From NCBI GenBank assembly GCA_900556555.1, contig USPF01000006.1:1-50315 (forward strand): a DNA stretch of 50,315 bases. Direction: 5' to 3'. Within the stretch, counting starts at the first letter, position 1. The number at the start of each line of letters is the position of its first letter. This stretch comes from an uncultured Blautia sp. (GTDB lineage Bacteria; Bacillota; Clostridia; Lachnospirales; Lachnospiraceae). The notes under the pieces are model-generated. The model was given only the letters and a program-made list of their open reading frames with translations, had not been told where the DNA came from and searched no databases. The position numbers and the translations under genes were made by a program. Below are positions 17,001-24,934 of the stretch, piece after piece.

Positions 17001-17693
17001 ATCGAAAAAGGGGATTCCCTGCTGGTGGAGAATGAGGATGGAGAATTTACAGAAATTACGATTACCAATATCTGTGAAAACTATATGGAACATTATCTTT
17101 ATCTTTCACCGAAACTATACCAACAGGTTTACCATAAGCCTGTGGAGGAAAATAATATTTTCTTCAAAATGAAAGAATTTGATGAAGGAAAGCTGGGAGA
17201 GATTGGAGAACATATCCTGGAAGAGAGGGCAGCCTTGAATGTGTCCTATACCTATAATATGGAGGAGCGGCTGGATGAAATGCTGGAGAGCCTGGATATT
17301 GTCATCGTGGTACTGATCATTTCTGCAGGACTTCTGGCTTTTGTGGTGCTGTATAATCTGAATAATATTAACATTACAGAGAGAAAGAGAGAACTGGCCA
17401 CCATAAAGGTACTGGGTTTCTATGACAATGAGGTATCTGCTTATGTGTACCGGGAAAATATTCTCCTTACCATTATCGGTACTTTTGCAGGCGTGGTACT
17501 GGGAACCCTTCTTCACCGGTATGTAATCGCCACAGTGGAAATTGATAATGTAATGTTTACCAGAATTATTGAGAATATCAGTTTTGTGTACAGTGCACTT
17601 CTGACCTTTGCATTTTCTATTTTTGTAAATATGGTGATGTACTTTAAACTGAAAAAAATTGATATGGTGGAATCCCTGAAAAGTGTAGAATAG
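14094..17693 (+). CDS. FtsX-like ABC permease with giant extracellular coiled coil
   Basis: 1199 residues. A first membrane helix (about 20-40) is followed by a MacB-like extracellular domain (about 45-250). Residues about 250-640 form a charged, Glu/Lys/Ala/Gln-rich heptad region with repeated motifs such as LEDGKNKL, LADGEAEI and LIDARKEYEEG. Then come a three-helix FtsX block (about 670-800), a second extracellular domain, and a final FtsX block (about 1080-1190) ending MVESLKSVE. It should work with the ATPase encoded 9 bases upstream, under the TetR regulator. The roughly 390-residue coil could span the cell wall. The substrate is unknown; lipid, peptide or wall-enzyme control are all possible. 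Confidence 0.88.
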   Translation: MKKRALRKDFYMEIRKNLGRFLSIFFIVAMGVAFFSGIRAAEPDMRYSGDAYFDRNEFMDIQVMGTLGITDKDVEAIRRVEGVEKAEPGYFADVLVDLDGNQKILHVSSIVENMNHFTPEEGTMPGNPGECLIDQDLAESAGLEVGDFITLLSGNQDPVTDTLRTDKYKITGLGNSASYISFERGSSNIGNGEVNGFLAILPEDFALDVYTECYVCAEGAAQLTAFTPEYDNRVEEVLENIEAIGDYQGKLRADEIREDAKKELEKAEQELDDGKAEAEQELADARSKIEDGEKALTDGRQELEKGKKKLEDGKNKLYSSQKEVDAAYVRIASEEANLKQGKQELKSQEAVLAEQEAAFWQQYEEGMAEIQSGEEEIAASEAAFSKVYEEGLAQLEAGEEQARAGIAQKWTEWNGKKAGHDQDVAALQDKKAKLAQLQASVENGMISEEELPTVQGQIEALQTEIQNDELLLKEQEAALNQEAQALEQQQEEVETQLAAARAEFEAQIAAGKQQLAEKTAEARQQLEAARTQLAEGKAKLEGARAQLEAAKQQISEGEAKLAQGKQQAAAGQKQIDLGWEDIRTGEKELADGEAEIKENEQKLIDARKEYEEGKAEAEEEIQNGENEIKDARQKIADIEDAKWYVNDRSITTDYTGYGDNADRMRAIGEVFPILFFIVAALISLTTMTRMVEEQRTQIGTLKALGYGKMSIAGKYLSYAMTATIGGSIFGVLFGEKVFPYIIVTAYKIMYTHVPDVVIPYNMKYGIMATGAAVLCTGLATLLACYKELASQPAVLMRPPAPKQGKRVFLEYLPFIWKRLGFIWKSTIRNLIRYKKRFFMTVFGIGGCMALMIVGFGLRDSIFSVGTIQYDELQQYDGMVILNSDADEEDRENLESYLEKEKDISSVSKGYLKKTNVKKGKTQKEVYLYAPMDLEKNKDFLVYRNRKTKELYELGENDAILTEKIAKALEIEKGDSLLVENEDGEFTEITITNICENYMEHYLYLSPKLYQQVYHKPVEENNIFFKMKEFDEGKLGEIGEHILEERAALNVSYTYNMEERLDEMLESLDIVIVVLIISAGLLAFVVLYNLNNINITERKRELATIKVLGFYDNEVSAYVYRENILLTIIGTFAGVVLGTLLHRYVIATVEIDNVMFTRIIENISFVYSALLTFAFSIFVNMVMYFKLKKIDMVESLKSVE

Positions 17694-17707
17694 CGGGATA
17701 AGAGAAA

Positions 17708-17752
17708 TCTCCCACAGGAGCATCAGATAGATGACTGTGGGAGACTTTTTTC
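17708..17752 (+). terminator. Terminator after the coiled-coil permease
   Basis: TCTCCCACAG (17708-17717) and CTGTGGGAGA (17735-17744) pair perfectly and are followed by CTTTTTT. The minus-strand micro-ORF described next ends inside the loop. Confidence 0.85.
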
Positions 17753-17797
17753 TTCCAGTTCGTCTTTCATTAATTCTTTTAATGCTTCACATAGCAT
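17723..17797 (-). CDS. Possible 24-aa micro-ORF with strong ribosome site
   Basis: On the minus strand, AGGAGGTGAAAGAT directly precedes ATG 17797, giving an open frame of 24 codons (starting MLCEALKELMKDELEE) that ends at 17723 within the terminator hairpin. Its opening resembles the short MCEALxELMKDEL segment that I recall from Lachnospiraceae proteins of the Rpn/transposase-like group, so it may be a decayed remnant. The ribosome site is far better than chance would suggest. Whether it is translated is unknown. Confidence 0.35.
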   Translation of the reverse strand: MLCEALKELMKDELEEKSLPQSSI

Positions 17798-18208
17798 ATC
17801 TTTCACCTCCTGAAATTGTGTTTTGTTTATGTTTTCCAAAGTCTTCTAAAAGTTTTTGGGTTACCTGAATATCTGTTAAATGGTCTGTAAGACTGGAAAG
17901 CCACAGGTTTTTTTAGGGATCGAAATCGTTATTTCTTCGATAGGAAATGAAATAGATTTTAATAAAAATAGAAAATATGCTTTTTTTAAGTGTGGCATAA
18001 AGTGCTGATGGCTGCAAGAAAAAGTCAGAGTTGTGAAAAATATGGTAAAATAGTAATGAGAAAATAAAATGAGAAAAGAGACATAAGAATGTAACATTTT
18101 TATGCAGAAAATTGTTATATAGACAAAGGGGGTGAGGAATCTGGAACAGATACTGAAAAGAGAACAGGGCAAAAAAAGAATTGAAATCCATACTGGAGGT
18201 GAGAGAGG
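17798..18208. other. Long AT-rich spacer before anti-sigma-like gene
   Basis: No convincing gene is seen here. A short open frame begins at GTG 18132 and reads about 26 codons in plus orientation (MRNLEQILKREQGKKR...), ending with TGA that overlaps the ATG at 18209. It could be the tail of a lost sigma-factor gene or chance. A TAAAAT at about 18046 could be a -10, but no good -35 pairs with it. Confidence 0.3.
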
Positions 18209-19423
18209 ATGACTTATAGAGAGAAGTTAAAAGAATATCAGGAAGGAAATCTTTCCGAAGAGGAGATGAAGAAAGTAGAAGAAGAGATTGAAAAATACCA
18301 GGCGATTAGTGACTATTTATTTGAATCAGAAGAAATCCCGGAACTTCAGGATTTACTAGCAGAAAACCAGCATGAAGAGCAGGACTTTGTAATGCTTGTG
18401 AATCAGTCCATTAAGAAAGCATTTCGAAAACTTGGGTGCATTATTTTAGCGGTTGCTCTGGCAGTTCTGTTGTTTCTTCAGTTTCTTCTGCCTCATCTGG
18501 TGTCTACTGTTTACTATGATCCGGGAAAGAAAAATGGAGAATATAATAATCAGATGAGCCTGGATATGGCGGTATTTTCTGAATTGTTCCTGCCCGGAAA
18601 GAGGAGAGAAAAAGTAAGTGTAGTGGATAAAGGATATGGAAATTATGAGATTAATATTATGCAACATGCAAGCTATAATGGTTCCTTTACCAATACTGCA
18701 GGTGAGATCAAAAAGGGAAAAATCCGTTTTTATGATGACAGTGCCATCAGACGCCCAACAGGAAACGCATTTGCATGGAGTGGTGCACCGGGAGATGGAA
18801 GCAAGCCTCTTGATGAGATTCTTACGGATGGAACAGATGTGCAATGTGCAGCAGGAACGCCTGAGGATGCAAAAGAAACATTGGAAAATCTTGTGCCAGG
18901 AGAAAAATATATTGGATATGTGTCTTTAAATCACATCATGGACTATGAAACATTTATGGCTTATCTGGAGAAACAGGAGGATTTGGGCGGCATCTGGTGT
19001 GCCGTAGATACAGGACAATATGAGGAAGATCATTTTTTTGCAGGAAATATTGGATTCACCTGTGATCTGGAATTTTCTTCTGACTTGGAATGGGATGAGG
19101 AAACCTATCCGGAATTGATTCTATGGAATCCTAAGGTGGTGGAAGAACGCGGGGAAGATGAGCTGCAGGAGAAGATAAAGACAGAGGAGTTTATGAAGAC
19201 TCATGTTTGCAGTATGATGAATTATATGGCAGATCAGACACAGTTTTATGAGATGATGGGAGGAGGATCTTTTACCAGGCTCGGACTTAAAAATGCGGTA
19301 GAACACATCCAAAAAGAAGGTATCCGCATCTATGGATATGCGGCAGTTATGGACAAGGACAAGGCACTGGAATTAAACAGTCAGGAAGAAGTTTACGAGA
19401 TTTATGTGGAAAATTTGAGATGA
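18209..19423 (+). CDS. Anti-sigma-like membrane protein (Sigma_reg_N/C type)
   Basis: 404 residues. An N-terminal charged cytoplasmic part (1-72) begins MTYREKLKEYQEGNLSEEEMKKVEEEIEKY, as in anti-sigma proteins of the YhdL/Sigma_reg group. One membrane helix follows (about 74-97, LGCIILAVALAVLLFLQFLLP), then a large extracellular domain. There is no zinc-finger HxxxCxxC motif. GGAGGTG lies before ATG 18209. Such proteins normally sit immediately after an ECF sigma gene; none is encoded here, and the 500-base upstream spacer may mark its loss. The family call is from memory of sequence style, so moderately sure. Confidence 0.6.
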   Translation: MTYREKLKEYQEGNLSEEEMKKVEEEIEKYQAISDYLFESEEIPELQDLLAENQHEEQDFVMLVNQSIKKAFRKLGCIILAVALAVLLFLQFLLPHLVSTVYYDPGKKNGEYNNQMSLDMAVFSELFLPGKRREKVSVVDKGYGNYEINIMQHASYNGSFTNTAGEIKKGKIRFYDDSAIRRPTGNAFAWSGAPGDGSKPLDEILTDGTDVQCAAGTPEDAKETLENLVPGEKYIGYVSLNHIMDYETFMAYLEKQEDLGGIWCAVDTGQYEEDHFFAGNIGFTCDLEFSSDLEWDEETYPELILWNPKVVEERGEDELQEKIKTEEFMKTHVCSMMNYMADQTQFYEMMGGGSFTRLGLKNAVEHIQKEGIRIYGYAAVMDKDKALELNSQEEVYEIYVENLR

Positions 19424-19430
19424 GAACAGG

Positions 19431-19487
19431 GAAGCCGGAGAGAAACCTTACAGCATCTGTAAGTGTTATTTTCTCTGGCTTTCTTTT
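19431..19487 (+). terminator. Terminator after the anti-sigma-like gene
   Basis: AAGCCGGAGAGAAA (from 19432) pairs with TTTTCTCTGGCTT (to about 19482), with an inner CTTACAG/CTGTAAG stem closing on CAT. TTCTTTTAT follows. A long, strong hairpin. Confidence 0.85.
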
Positions 19488-19528
19488 ATAATAAAAGCAG
19501 ATAAAAAGCAATAGAAGGGAGTACACAG

Positions 19529-20305
19529 ATGCAGGAAAAAATATTAGATGTGCAGTCACTGAAAAAAACATACGGGAAAAATGAGGGGGCTACCAAGGCT
19601 TTAAATGGCCTTTCTTTTCAGGTTCTGGAGGGAGAATTTCTCGGAATCATGGGCAGCAGCGGTTCAGGAAAAACAACACTGCTGAATTGTATCGCAACAA
19701 TGACACGGCCTACAGAGGGAAGAATTTTGCTGGGAAAAGAAGATATCAGCGGATTGAAAGGCAGCAGGCTGGCAAAGTTCAGAGGCTGCCGGGTGGGGTA
19801 TTTGTTCCAGAATTTTGAATTGTTAGAACACATGACAGGGGAAGAGAATATTCTGCTTCCCACGGCAATTCATAAACAGAATCAGAAAGAAGTAGAGAAG
19901 AGATTAAAGGATCTGGCAGATTATCTGGAGATTAAGGAAGTGCTTCATAAATTTCCTTCTCAGATGTCAGGAGGGCAGAAACAAAGGGTGGCAGCGGCAA
20001 GAGCACTGATTGTCCAGCCGGAGATTCTTCTGGCAGATGAGCCTACCGGAGCATTAGACAGCAAAAATTCCAAGAATCTTATGGAAATGCTCAGGGGAAT
20101 CCGGGAATATTATGGTACAACAATCATCATGGTAACCCACGATCCCAATGCCGCCAGCTTTTGCTCCCGGATTCTGTTTATACAGGATGGCGTTTTGTTC
20201 CATGAATTAAGGAGACAGATTCCAAAGGAAAGCCAGAATGATTTCTATCTGCGTATTTTGGAAGTCATGGCTCAATTGGGAGGAGGAAGTGCCAATGTTT
20301 TATAG
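19529..20305 (+). CDS. BceA-like ABC transporter ATPase
   Basis: A 258-residue ATPase. Walker A is GSSGSGKT (42-49), with the Q loop in YLFQNFELLEHMTGEENILLP, signature MSGGQKQR, Walker [16 protein letters not shown] and switch MVTHD. The wording of these segments is that of BceA/VraD/YtsC ATPases, which with a ten-helix permease protect against bacitracin and related peptide antibiotics. AGAAGGGAG precedes the start. It is followed, overlapping by 11 bases, by the matching permease and then a two-component system. The actual antibiotic cannot be read from sequence. Confidence 0.9.
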   Translation: MQEKILDVQSLKKTYGKNEGATKALNGLSFQVLEGEFLGIMGSSGSGKTTLLNCIATMTRPTEGRILLGKEDISGLKGSRLAKFRGCRVGYLFQNFELLEHMTGEENILLPTAIHKQNQKEVEKRLKDLADYLEIKEVLHKFPSQMSGGQKQRVAAARALIVQPEILLADEPTGALDSKNSKNLMEMLRGIREYYGTTIIMVTHDPNAASFCSRILFIQDGVLFHELRRQIPKESQNDFYLRILEVMAQLGGGSANVL

Positions 20306-22379
20306 TCTGATCAAGCGAAACAGCAGGGCAAACAGAAAGGAAAACAGCATCTATTTTGTCTCCACAATTCTTGCTATTATTGCTTTCTATGTTATTCTTT
20401 CTCTGGAAAATATGGACGTGATCCGGTTTATCCGGGATATGGAAAGTGATGCAGTTCAGAAACTTCTGACTCTGGTTCCGGCATTGTATGTGTTTTCTTT
20501 ATTTGTGATTTTCTTTCTGGTATTTTTTACTTCCAGGTATCAGATTGAGCGGAGAAATCATGAACTGGGCATGTATCTTATGCTGGGTATGAAGCGAAGT
20601 AAACTGTTTTTTATGCTGATTGCAGAGGATTTGATGAATACATTTTTAGCCCTGGTGATAGGGCTTCCTGTGGCAGTATTATTTTCGGAAATCATCAGTC
20701 TTACGGCAGCCAGATTAGTGGGAATCGGTATTCTTGGCCATCGTTTCCGTATCTCTTTTGGAGGGATTTTATGGACAGTATGCGGATTACTGCTGGTAAA
20801 AATACTGACACTGGTTCTTTTAAGCGGGCTTACTGTACACAAAGAGCCACAGGATTTAATGCAAAACAGCAGCGTTGGAAGAGAAAAGGAAAGAAGTACA
20901 GGAACCTCTATTCTGATTCTTTTTGTCGGAATCCTGTTGCTTGGGACTGCTTATATTCTGGCTTTATCCAGAAGAGGAATGTCTGCGATGAGCCTGAAAA
21001 TTCTTCTGATTATACTGCTTTGCGGTACTTCTGGAACCTTCTTGCTGTTAAAAGGTTTTTATCCTTTCTTTGAATGTCTGATGAAAAGACAAAAAGGAAA
21101 AACTGGTCTTGGGATGTTTACTCTGCGTCAGCTTCAGGAGAGCGTTTTTCTAAAAAACGGCTCACTTACGGTGATATCACTTCTGGCTTTGATTTCTTTT
21201 TGCTGTCTGGCATTTGGAATCTCGGCTATGCTGACAGAGAAACCGGAGCATCTTATGGATTATACCTTTCAGGGAGAGGAAAAAGAAGTGAGGGAAATTT
21301 TAGATGAGACCGGAGTTATGAACAAATTTCAGGATTTTTATTCCATCCGTACTGCCTATCTGCCTACCGATGAAGAAGGTGCCTGTACTTTTGAGTATGA
21401 AGAATTCATGCAGGCGTTACAAAGGCAGGAAGACAGTGAAGGGAAAGAAATTATGCTTCATAATTTTGCAGAAGGAGGATATTTTTCCTTTCCTCATATT
21501 CTCAGCATTTCCGATTACAATGAACTTCTCAAAGCAGCAGGAAAAGAGGAAATTCTTCTGAAAGACCATGAAATCTTATTCTATGCAAATAAAGCATTTA
21601 CAGAAAATGGAACAAGAGCATTGCTGCAGAATATGCTTTCAGAGGGCATTCAGGTATCCATAAACGGACAGCCCTATACCATGAAAAAAGAAATGGCAGA
21701 ATACCATATTGTCACAGACCAGGTGATTACCTTGGCCTTCGGTCTTGTCCTGCCAGATGCGTTGTTTGAAGAAATCATAGCAATCAAAAATACAGAAAGT
21801 ACCTACTGGAATGCTGTGCTAAAAGAGGAGATTTTTGAAAAAAACGGTCTGATTCAGGTCATTTCAGACATCAATGAAACCTTGAATCAAACGGCCTTTA
21901 AAAGTGCAGAAGGACTGCACTATGAAAGCTATATACAGAACATTGGGCGGCATTTGTTCTATATAATTGCAGAAAGCTACACCACATTATATCTTGGAAT
22001 TATTTTCCTGGTGATTGCAAATACTGCTCTTGGCACACAGTACCTGATGTATCAGCAAAAAACAGGAAAACGGTATCAGACGGTTTCAGCTCTTGGTGGG
22101 AGCTATCAGGCAATGAGAAAGTCCGGGAGAACACAAATCCGGTGGTATTTCCTGCTTCCGGTTCTGGTGGCGGCAGTGAGTTCTGTTTTTGGTTTGGTTT
22201 CCTTTACAGAAGGCTTGCTTTCCAGTTATTTTGCAATGCAGAAGACCAGGATTTTTCTGGTAGGAATCCTTGTGGTTTTGATGATTTGTGTGGTAGAATC
22301 TTTGTATATGATGGCAGTCATGCGTGTAAGTGACAGAAGCATCCGTGGTTTTATTAAACAGGTACGAGGAGACGAGTAA
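20295..22379 (+). CDS. BceB-like FtsX-family permease
   Basis: About 694 residues. The start MFYSLIKRNSRANRKENSIYF and the segments RRNHELGMYLMLGMKRSKLFFML and QLQESVFLKNGSLTVISLLAL are typical of BceB/VraE. About ten membrane helices are expected. A large extracellular loop (about residues 312-560) between helices seven and eight is the peptide-sensing domain in this family. ATG 20295 has AGGAGG 8 bases upstream, within the ATPase gene. An earlier in-frame ATG (20238) would only extend into the ATPase. In characterised systems this permease also signals flux to the BceS kinase. Confidence 0.88.
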   Translation: MFYSLIKRNSRANRKENSIYFVSTILAIIAFYVILSLENMDVIRFIRDMESDAVQKLLTLVPALYVFSLFVIFFLVFFTSRYQIERRNHELGMYLMLGMKRSKLFFMLIAEDLMNTFLALVIGLPVAVLFSEIISLTAARLVGIGILGHRFRISFGGILWTVCGLLLVKILTLVLLSGLTVHKEPQDLMQNSSVGREKERSTGTSILILFVGILLLGTAYILALSRRGMSAMSLKILLIILLCGTSGTFLLLKGFYPFFECLMKRQKGKTGLGMFTLRQLQESVFLKNGSLTVISLLALISFCCLAFGISAMLTEKPEHLMDYTFQGEEKEVREILDETGVMNKFQDFYSIRTAYLPTDEEGACTFEYEEFMQALQRQEDSEGKEIMLHNFAEGGYFSFPHILSISDYNELLKAAGKEEILLKDHEILFYANKAFTENGTRALLQNMLSEGIQVSINGQPYTMKKEMAEYHIVTDQVITLAFGLVLPDALFEEIIAIKNTESTYWNAVLKEEIFEKNGLIQVISDINETLNQTAFKSAEGLHYESYIQNIGRHLFYIIAESYTTLYLGIIFLVIANTALGTQYLMYQQKTGKRYQTVSALGGSYQAMRKSGRTQIRWYFLLPVLVAAVSSVFGLVSFTEGLLSSYFAMQKTRIFLVGILVVLMICVVESLYMMAVMRVSDRSIRGFIKQVRGDE

Positions 22380-22392
22380 GGAGGGTAGCAGA

Positions 22393-23100
22393 ATGCGGAT
22401 TACAATTGTAGAAGATGAAGAATTCATGAGAGAAGAGCTGGCTTTGATTTTGAAAAAAGCCGGATATGAGGTATGGGAAATCCGAGATTTCAGAAATACC
22501 TGTGAAGAAATTTTACAAAGTCATCCGGATCTGCTGCTTCTGGATATTAATCTTCCGGGACAATCCGGATTCGAAATTTGTAAGCAGATAAAAGAGAAAA
22601 GACGGTGTCCGATTCTGATGCTGACCTCCAGGTCGCAGCTCCAGGATGAACTTCACGGATTGGAACTTGGAGCAGAAGAATATCTTACAAAGCCCTTCCA
22701 TAAAGAACGTCTTTTAGCAAGAATTCAAAATTTACTCAGGAGGACAGAACCCTTTTATCAGAGATTTGAAAACCTGGAAGACGGTGATGGTTTTTACCTG
22801 GATAAAAATACGTACACACTGTTTTATAGGGAAAGATCCTTGGTATTGCCAGAGACAGAGGGAAAACTTCTGGAGCTGCTGATTCAGAAAAAAGGAGAAC
22901 TGGCATCCAGGCAAGAATTGTTCCGGCAGGTATGGGGAACAGAAGAATTTGTGAATGAAAACATTTTGCAGGTAAATATGACCAGGCTTCGAAAATCCCT
23001 GCGGGCTGTTGGACTAGATGACAGAATCCGCACGGTGAGAGGGCATGGTTACTGCCTGGAAAGGGAAAAAGATGAAGAAGAAAACCAGAATAATCATTGA
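22393..23100 (+). CDS. BceR-like OmpR-family response regulator
   Basis: 235 residues. The receiver domain (1-115) has the acidic pair ED (7-8), phospho-acceptor D51 in LLLLDINLPG, and K in YLTKPF. A winged-helix DNA-binding domain (about 135-230) includes ELFRQVWGTEEFVNENILQVNMTRLRKSL, the NENxLxVNxxRLRKKL pattern typical of BceR/GraR-type regulators. AAGGAGGG sits before ATG 22393; the gene starts 13 bases after the permease stop. It should activate the upstream bceAB-like genes when phosphorylated. Confidence 0.9.
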   Translation: MRITIVEDEEFMREELALILKKAGYEVWEIRDFRNTCEEILQSHPDLLLLDINLPGQSGFEICKQIKEKRRCPILMLTSRSQLQDELHGLELGAEEYLTKPFHKERLLARIQNLLRRTEPFYQRFENLEDGDGFYLDKNTYTLFYRERSLVLPETEGKLLELLIQKKGELASRQELFRQVWGTEEFVNENILQVNMTRLRKSLRAVGLDDRIRTVRGHGYCLEREKDEEENQNNH

Positions 23101-24100
23101 AACCTTCCGGGAAAATAAATGGTTTCTATTGATTCTGATATGCTTGGAGTTGTTTTGTTTTCTTTCCATCTGGCTGATTGATAACCGGAAAGCAGAGGCG
23201 ATAGCAGGAATGATATTCATGCTCACAGCAGTATTGCTGATGGTTTTTGGTTATGCTGCTGGCCGGAAGTTTCTGAAAAAACAGACGTATCTGGAACACT
23301 TGCTGGAACAGGAAGGGTGGCAGCAGGAGGCCATAGATGCCAATTTGCTTTCCTGGCAGGAACAATACTTGCTGGAAGAACTAGGACAACAGCTGAATGA
23401 GAAAGAAAAAAGGCAAAAACAACTGGAAACAGAGAAAAAAGAGCAAGAAGAATATGTGGAAACCTGGGTGCATGAGATTAAAACTCCCATTGCCCTGACA
23501 GCTTTGCTTCTGGATAACCGCAAGGAAGAGATGAGCCGGGAAGTATATCAGAGGATGCGGTATGTAAACGTAAAACTGCAAGAATATGTGGAGCAGATTT
23601 TTTATTATTCCAAGCTAAACTGTGAACATAAAGATTACATTTTCAGGCGGGTTTTCCTACAGGAATGTGTGGAACATGCAATAGAAGATTACCGGTATTT
23701 TCTGGAAGAAAAACAGATTCACATAACCATGGATCTGGGAAATGCCCAGGTACTTACGGATCAGAGAAGCCTGGAATTTATCCTTGCACAACTGCTGGCA
23801 AATGCCATTACTTATCTGCCGGCAATGCAGGAGGAGAAAGAGATTTCCTTTGTGGCACAGCACAGAGAAAAAGAAGTGATTCTTCTGGTGAAGGATAATG
23901 GCATCGGTGTAAAACCTTCTGATTTGCCCTTTGTTTTTGAAAAAGGGTTTTCAGGCGACAATCAGGAAGTGAATAAAAAGACCACAGGCATGGGGCTGTA
24001 TCTGGTAAGAGAATTGGCAAAAAGCCTGAATCTTGACTGCCAGGCTCAGTCGGAATATGGGAAAGGTTTTGGTGTGGAACTGAGATTTCCTGTGGTATGA
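23072..24100 (+). CDS. BceS-like intramembrane-sensing histidine kinase
   Basis: About 342 residues. Two N-terminal membrane helices (about 15-33 and 43-63) have almost no extracellular loop, which is the mark of intramembrane-sensing kinases that depend on the ABC transporter for signal. The phospho-histidine is H134 in TWVHEIKTPIAL. The ATPase domain has LLANAITYLP (N box), VKDNGIGV, FEKGFSG and TTGMGLYLV. GGAAAGGG precedes ATG 23072, which lies inside the regulator gene (29-base overlap). It completes a BceABRS unit with an ATPase-permease-regulator-kinase order. Confidence 0.9.
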   Translation: MKKKTRIIIETFRENKWFLLILICLELFCFLSIWLIDNRKAEAIAGMIFMLTAVLLMVFGYAAGRKFLKKQTYLEHLLEQEGWQQEAIDANLLSWQEQYLLEELGQQLNEKEKRQKQLETEKKEQEEYVETWVHEIKTPIALTALLLDNRKEEMSREVYQRMRYVNVKLQEYVEQIFYYSKLNCEHKDYIFRRVFLQECVEHAIEDYRYFLEEKQIHITMDLGNAQVLTDQRSLEFILAQLLANAITYLPAMQEEKEISFVAQHREKEVILLVKDNGIGVKPSDLPFVFEKGFSGDNQEVNKKTTGMGLYLVRELAKSLNLDCQAQSEYGKGFGVELRFPVV

Positions 24101-24105
24101 AAAGA

Positions 24106-24132
24106 GAATGTGTCTTAGACATGTTCTTTTTT
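24106..24132 (+). terminator. Terminator of the BceABRS-like operon
   Basis: GAATGTGTC (24106-24114) pairs with GACATGTTC (24118-24126), including two G-T pairs, across a TTA loop. Six T follow. Confidence 0.7.
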
Positions 24133-24191
24133 CTTGTCAGAAGGTATCCGGCATATTACAATAGACCTATCAGATTCAGGAGGAGTACAGT

Positions 24192-24923
24192 ATGAAATTA
24201 TTGATTGTAAGACATGGAGACCCGGATTATACCATAGATTCTCTCACGGAAAAGGGATGGAAAGAGGCAGAATGTTTATCTGAAAAATTGAAAAAACTGG
24301 AGGTAAAAGATTTCTATGTTTCACCCCTAGGAAGAGCGAAAGACACGGCATCCTGCACCTTGAAAAAGACGGGGAGAACTGCTATAGAAAAGGAATGGCT
24401 CCGGGAGTTTGCCCCAAGAATTTTACGGCCGGACAAGGGTGGGAAAAGAAGTATTTCCTGGGACTGGCTGCCCCAGGACTGGATGGTTCAGGAGAACTTT
24501 TTTCATTATGACCAGTGGTGGAAATCCCCCGTCTTTGAGGAAGCCGGAGTAAAACAGGAATATGACCAGGTGATTGAAAAGTTTGATGAATTGCTAAAAG
24601 AGCATGGTTATGTAAGAGAAGGAAAATATTACCGGGCAGAAAAATCCAATAATGATACCCTTGTTTTCTTTTGTCATTTTGGCCTTGGCTGTGTGCTTCT
24701 TAGTCATCTTTTGAATATTTCCCCTATGGTTTTATGGCATGGCACCTGTGCAGCACCCACCTCTGTGACCACTGTAGTGACGGAAGAAAGGAGGAAGGGA
24801 ATCGCCAGCTTCCGTATGTTATCCTTTGGAGATATTTCGCACTTATATGCAAAAGAAGAACCACCAGCTTTTGCTGCAAGATTCTGCGAAACTTACGAAA
24901 ACAAAGAAGAAAGACATGATTAG
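24192..24923 (+). CDS. Histidine phosphatase (phosphoglycerate mutase-like) family protein
   Basis: 243 residues. The family start is LLIVRHGDPDY with the catalytic RHG at residues 6-8, then VSPLGRAKDTA with the second arginine and LREFAPRI. The second histidine is in FFCHFGLGCVLLSHLL. These are the pocket residues of the histidine phosphatase superfamily. The substrate could be a sugar phosphate or nucleotide and cannot be told. AGGAGTA lies before ATG 24192. The gene is the first of a likely operon with the next unknown gene and recQ (gaps of 11 and 9 bases). Confidence 0.88.
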   Translation: MKLLIVRHGDPDYTIDSLTEKGWKEAECLSEKLKKLEVKDFYVSPLGRAKDTASCTLKKTGRTAIEKEWLREFAPRILRPDKGGKRSISWDWLPQDWMVQENFFHYDQWWKSPVFEEAGVKQEYDQVIEKFDELLKEHGYVREGKYYRAEKSNNDTLVFFCHFGLGCVLLSHLLNISPMVLWHGTCAAPTSVTTVVTEERRKGIASFRMLSFGDISHLYAKEEPPAFAARFCETYENKEERHD

Positions 24924-24934
24924 TGTGAGAGGCT

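Noticed and set aside
17115..17723. 202-codon minus-strand frame near the micro-ORF
   Set aside because: Antisense to the end of the FtsX-like permease and without a start context; the neighbouring 24-codon frame is in a better setting.
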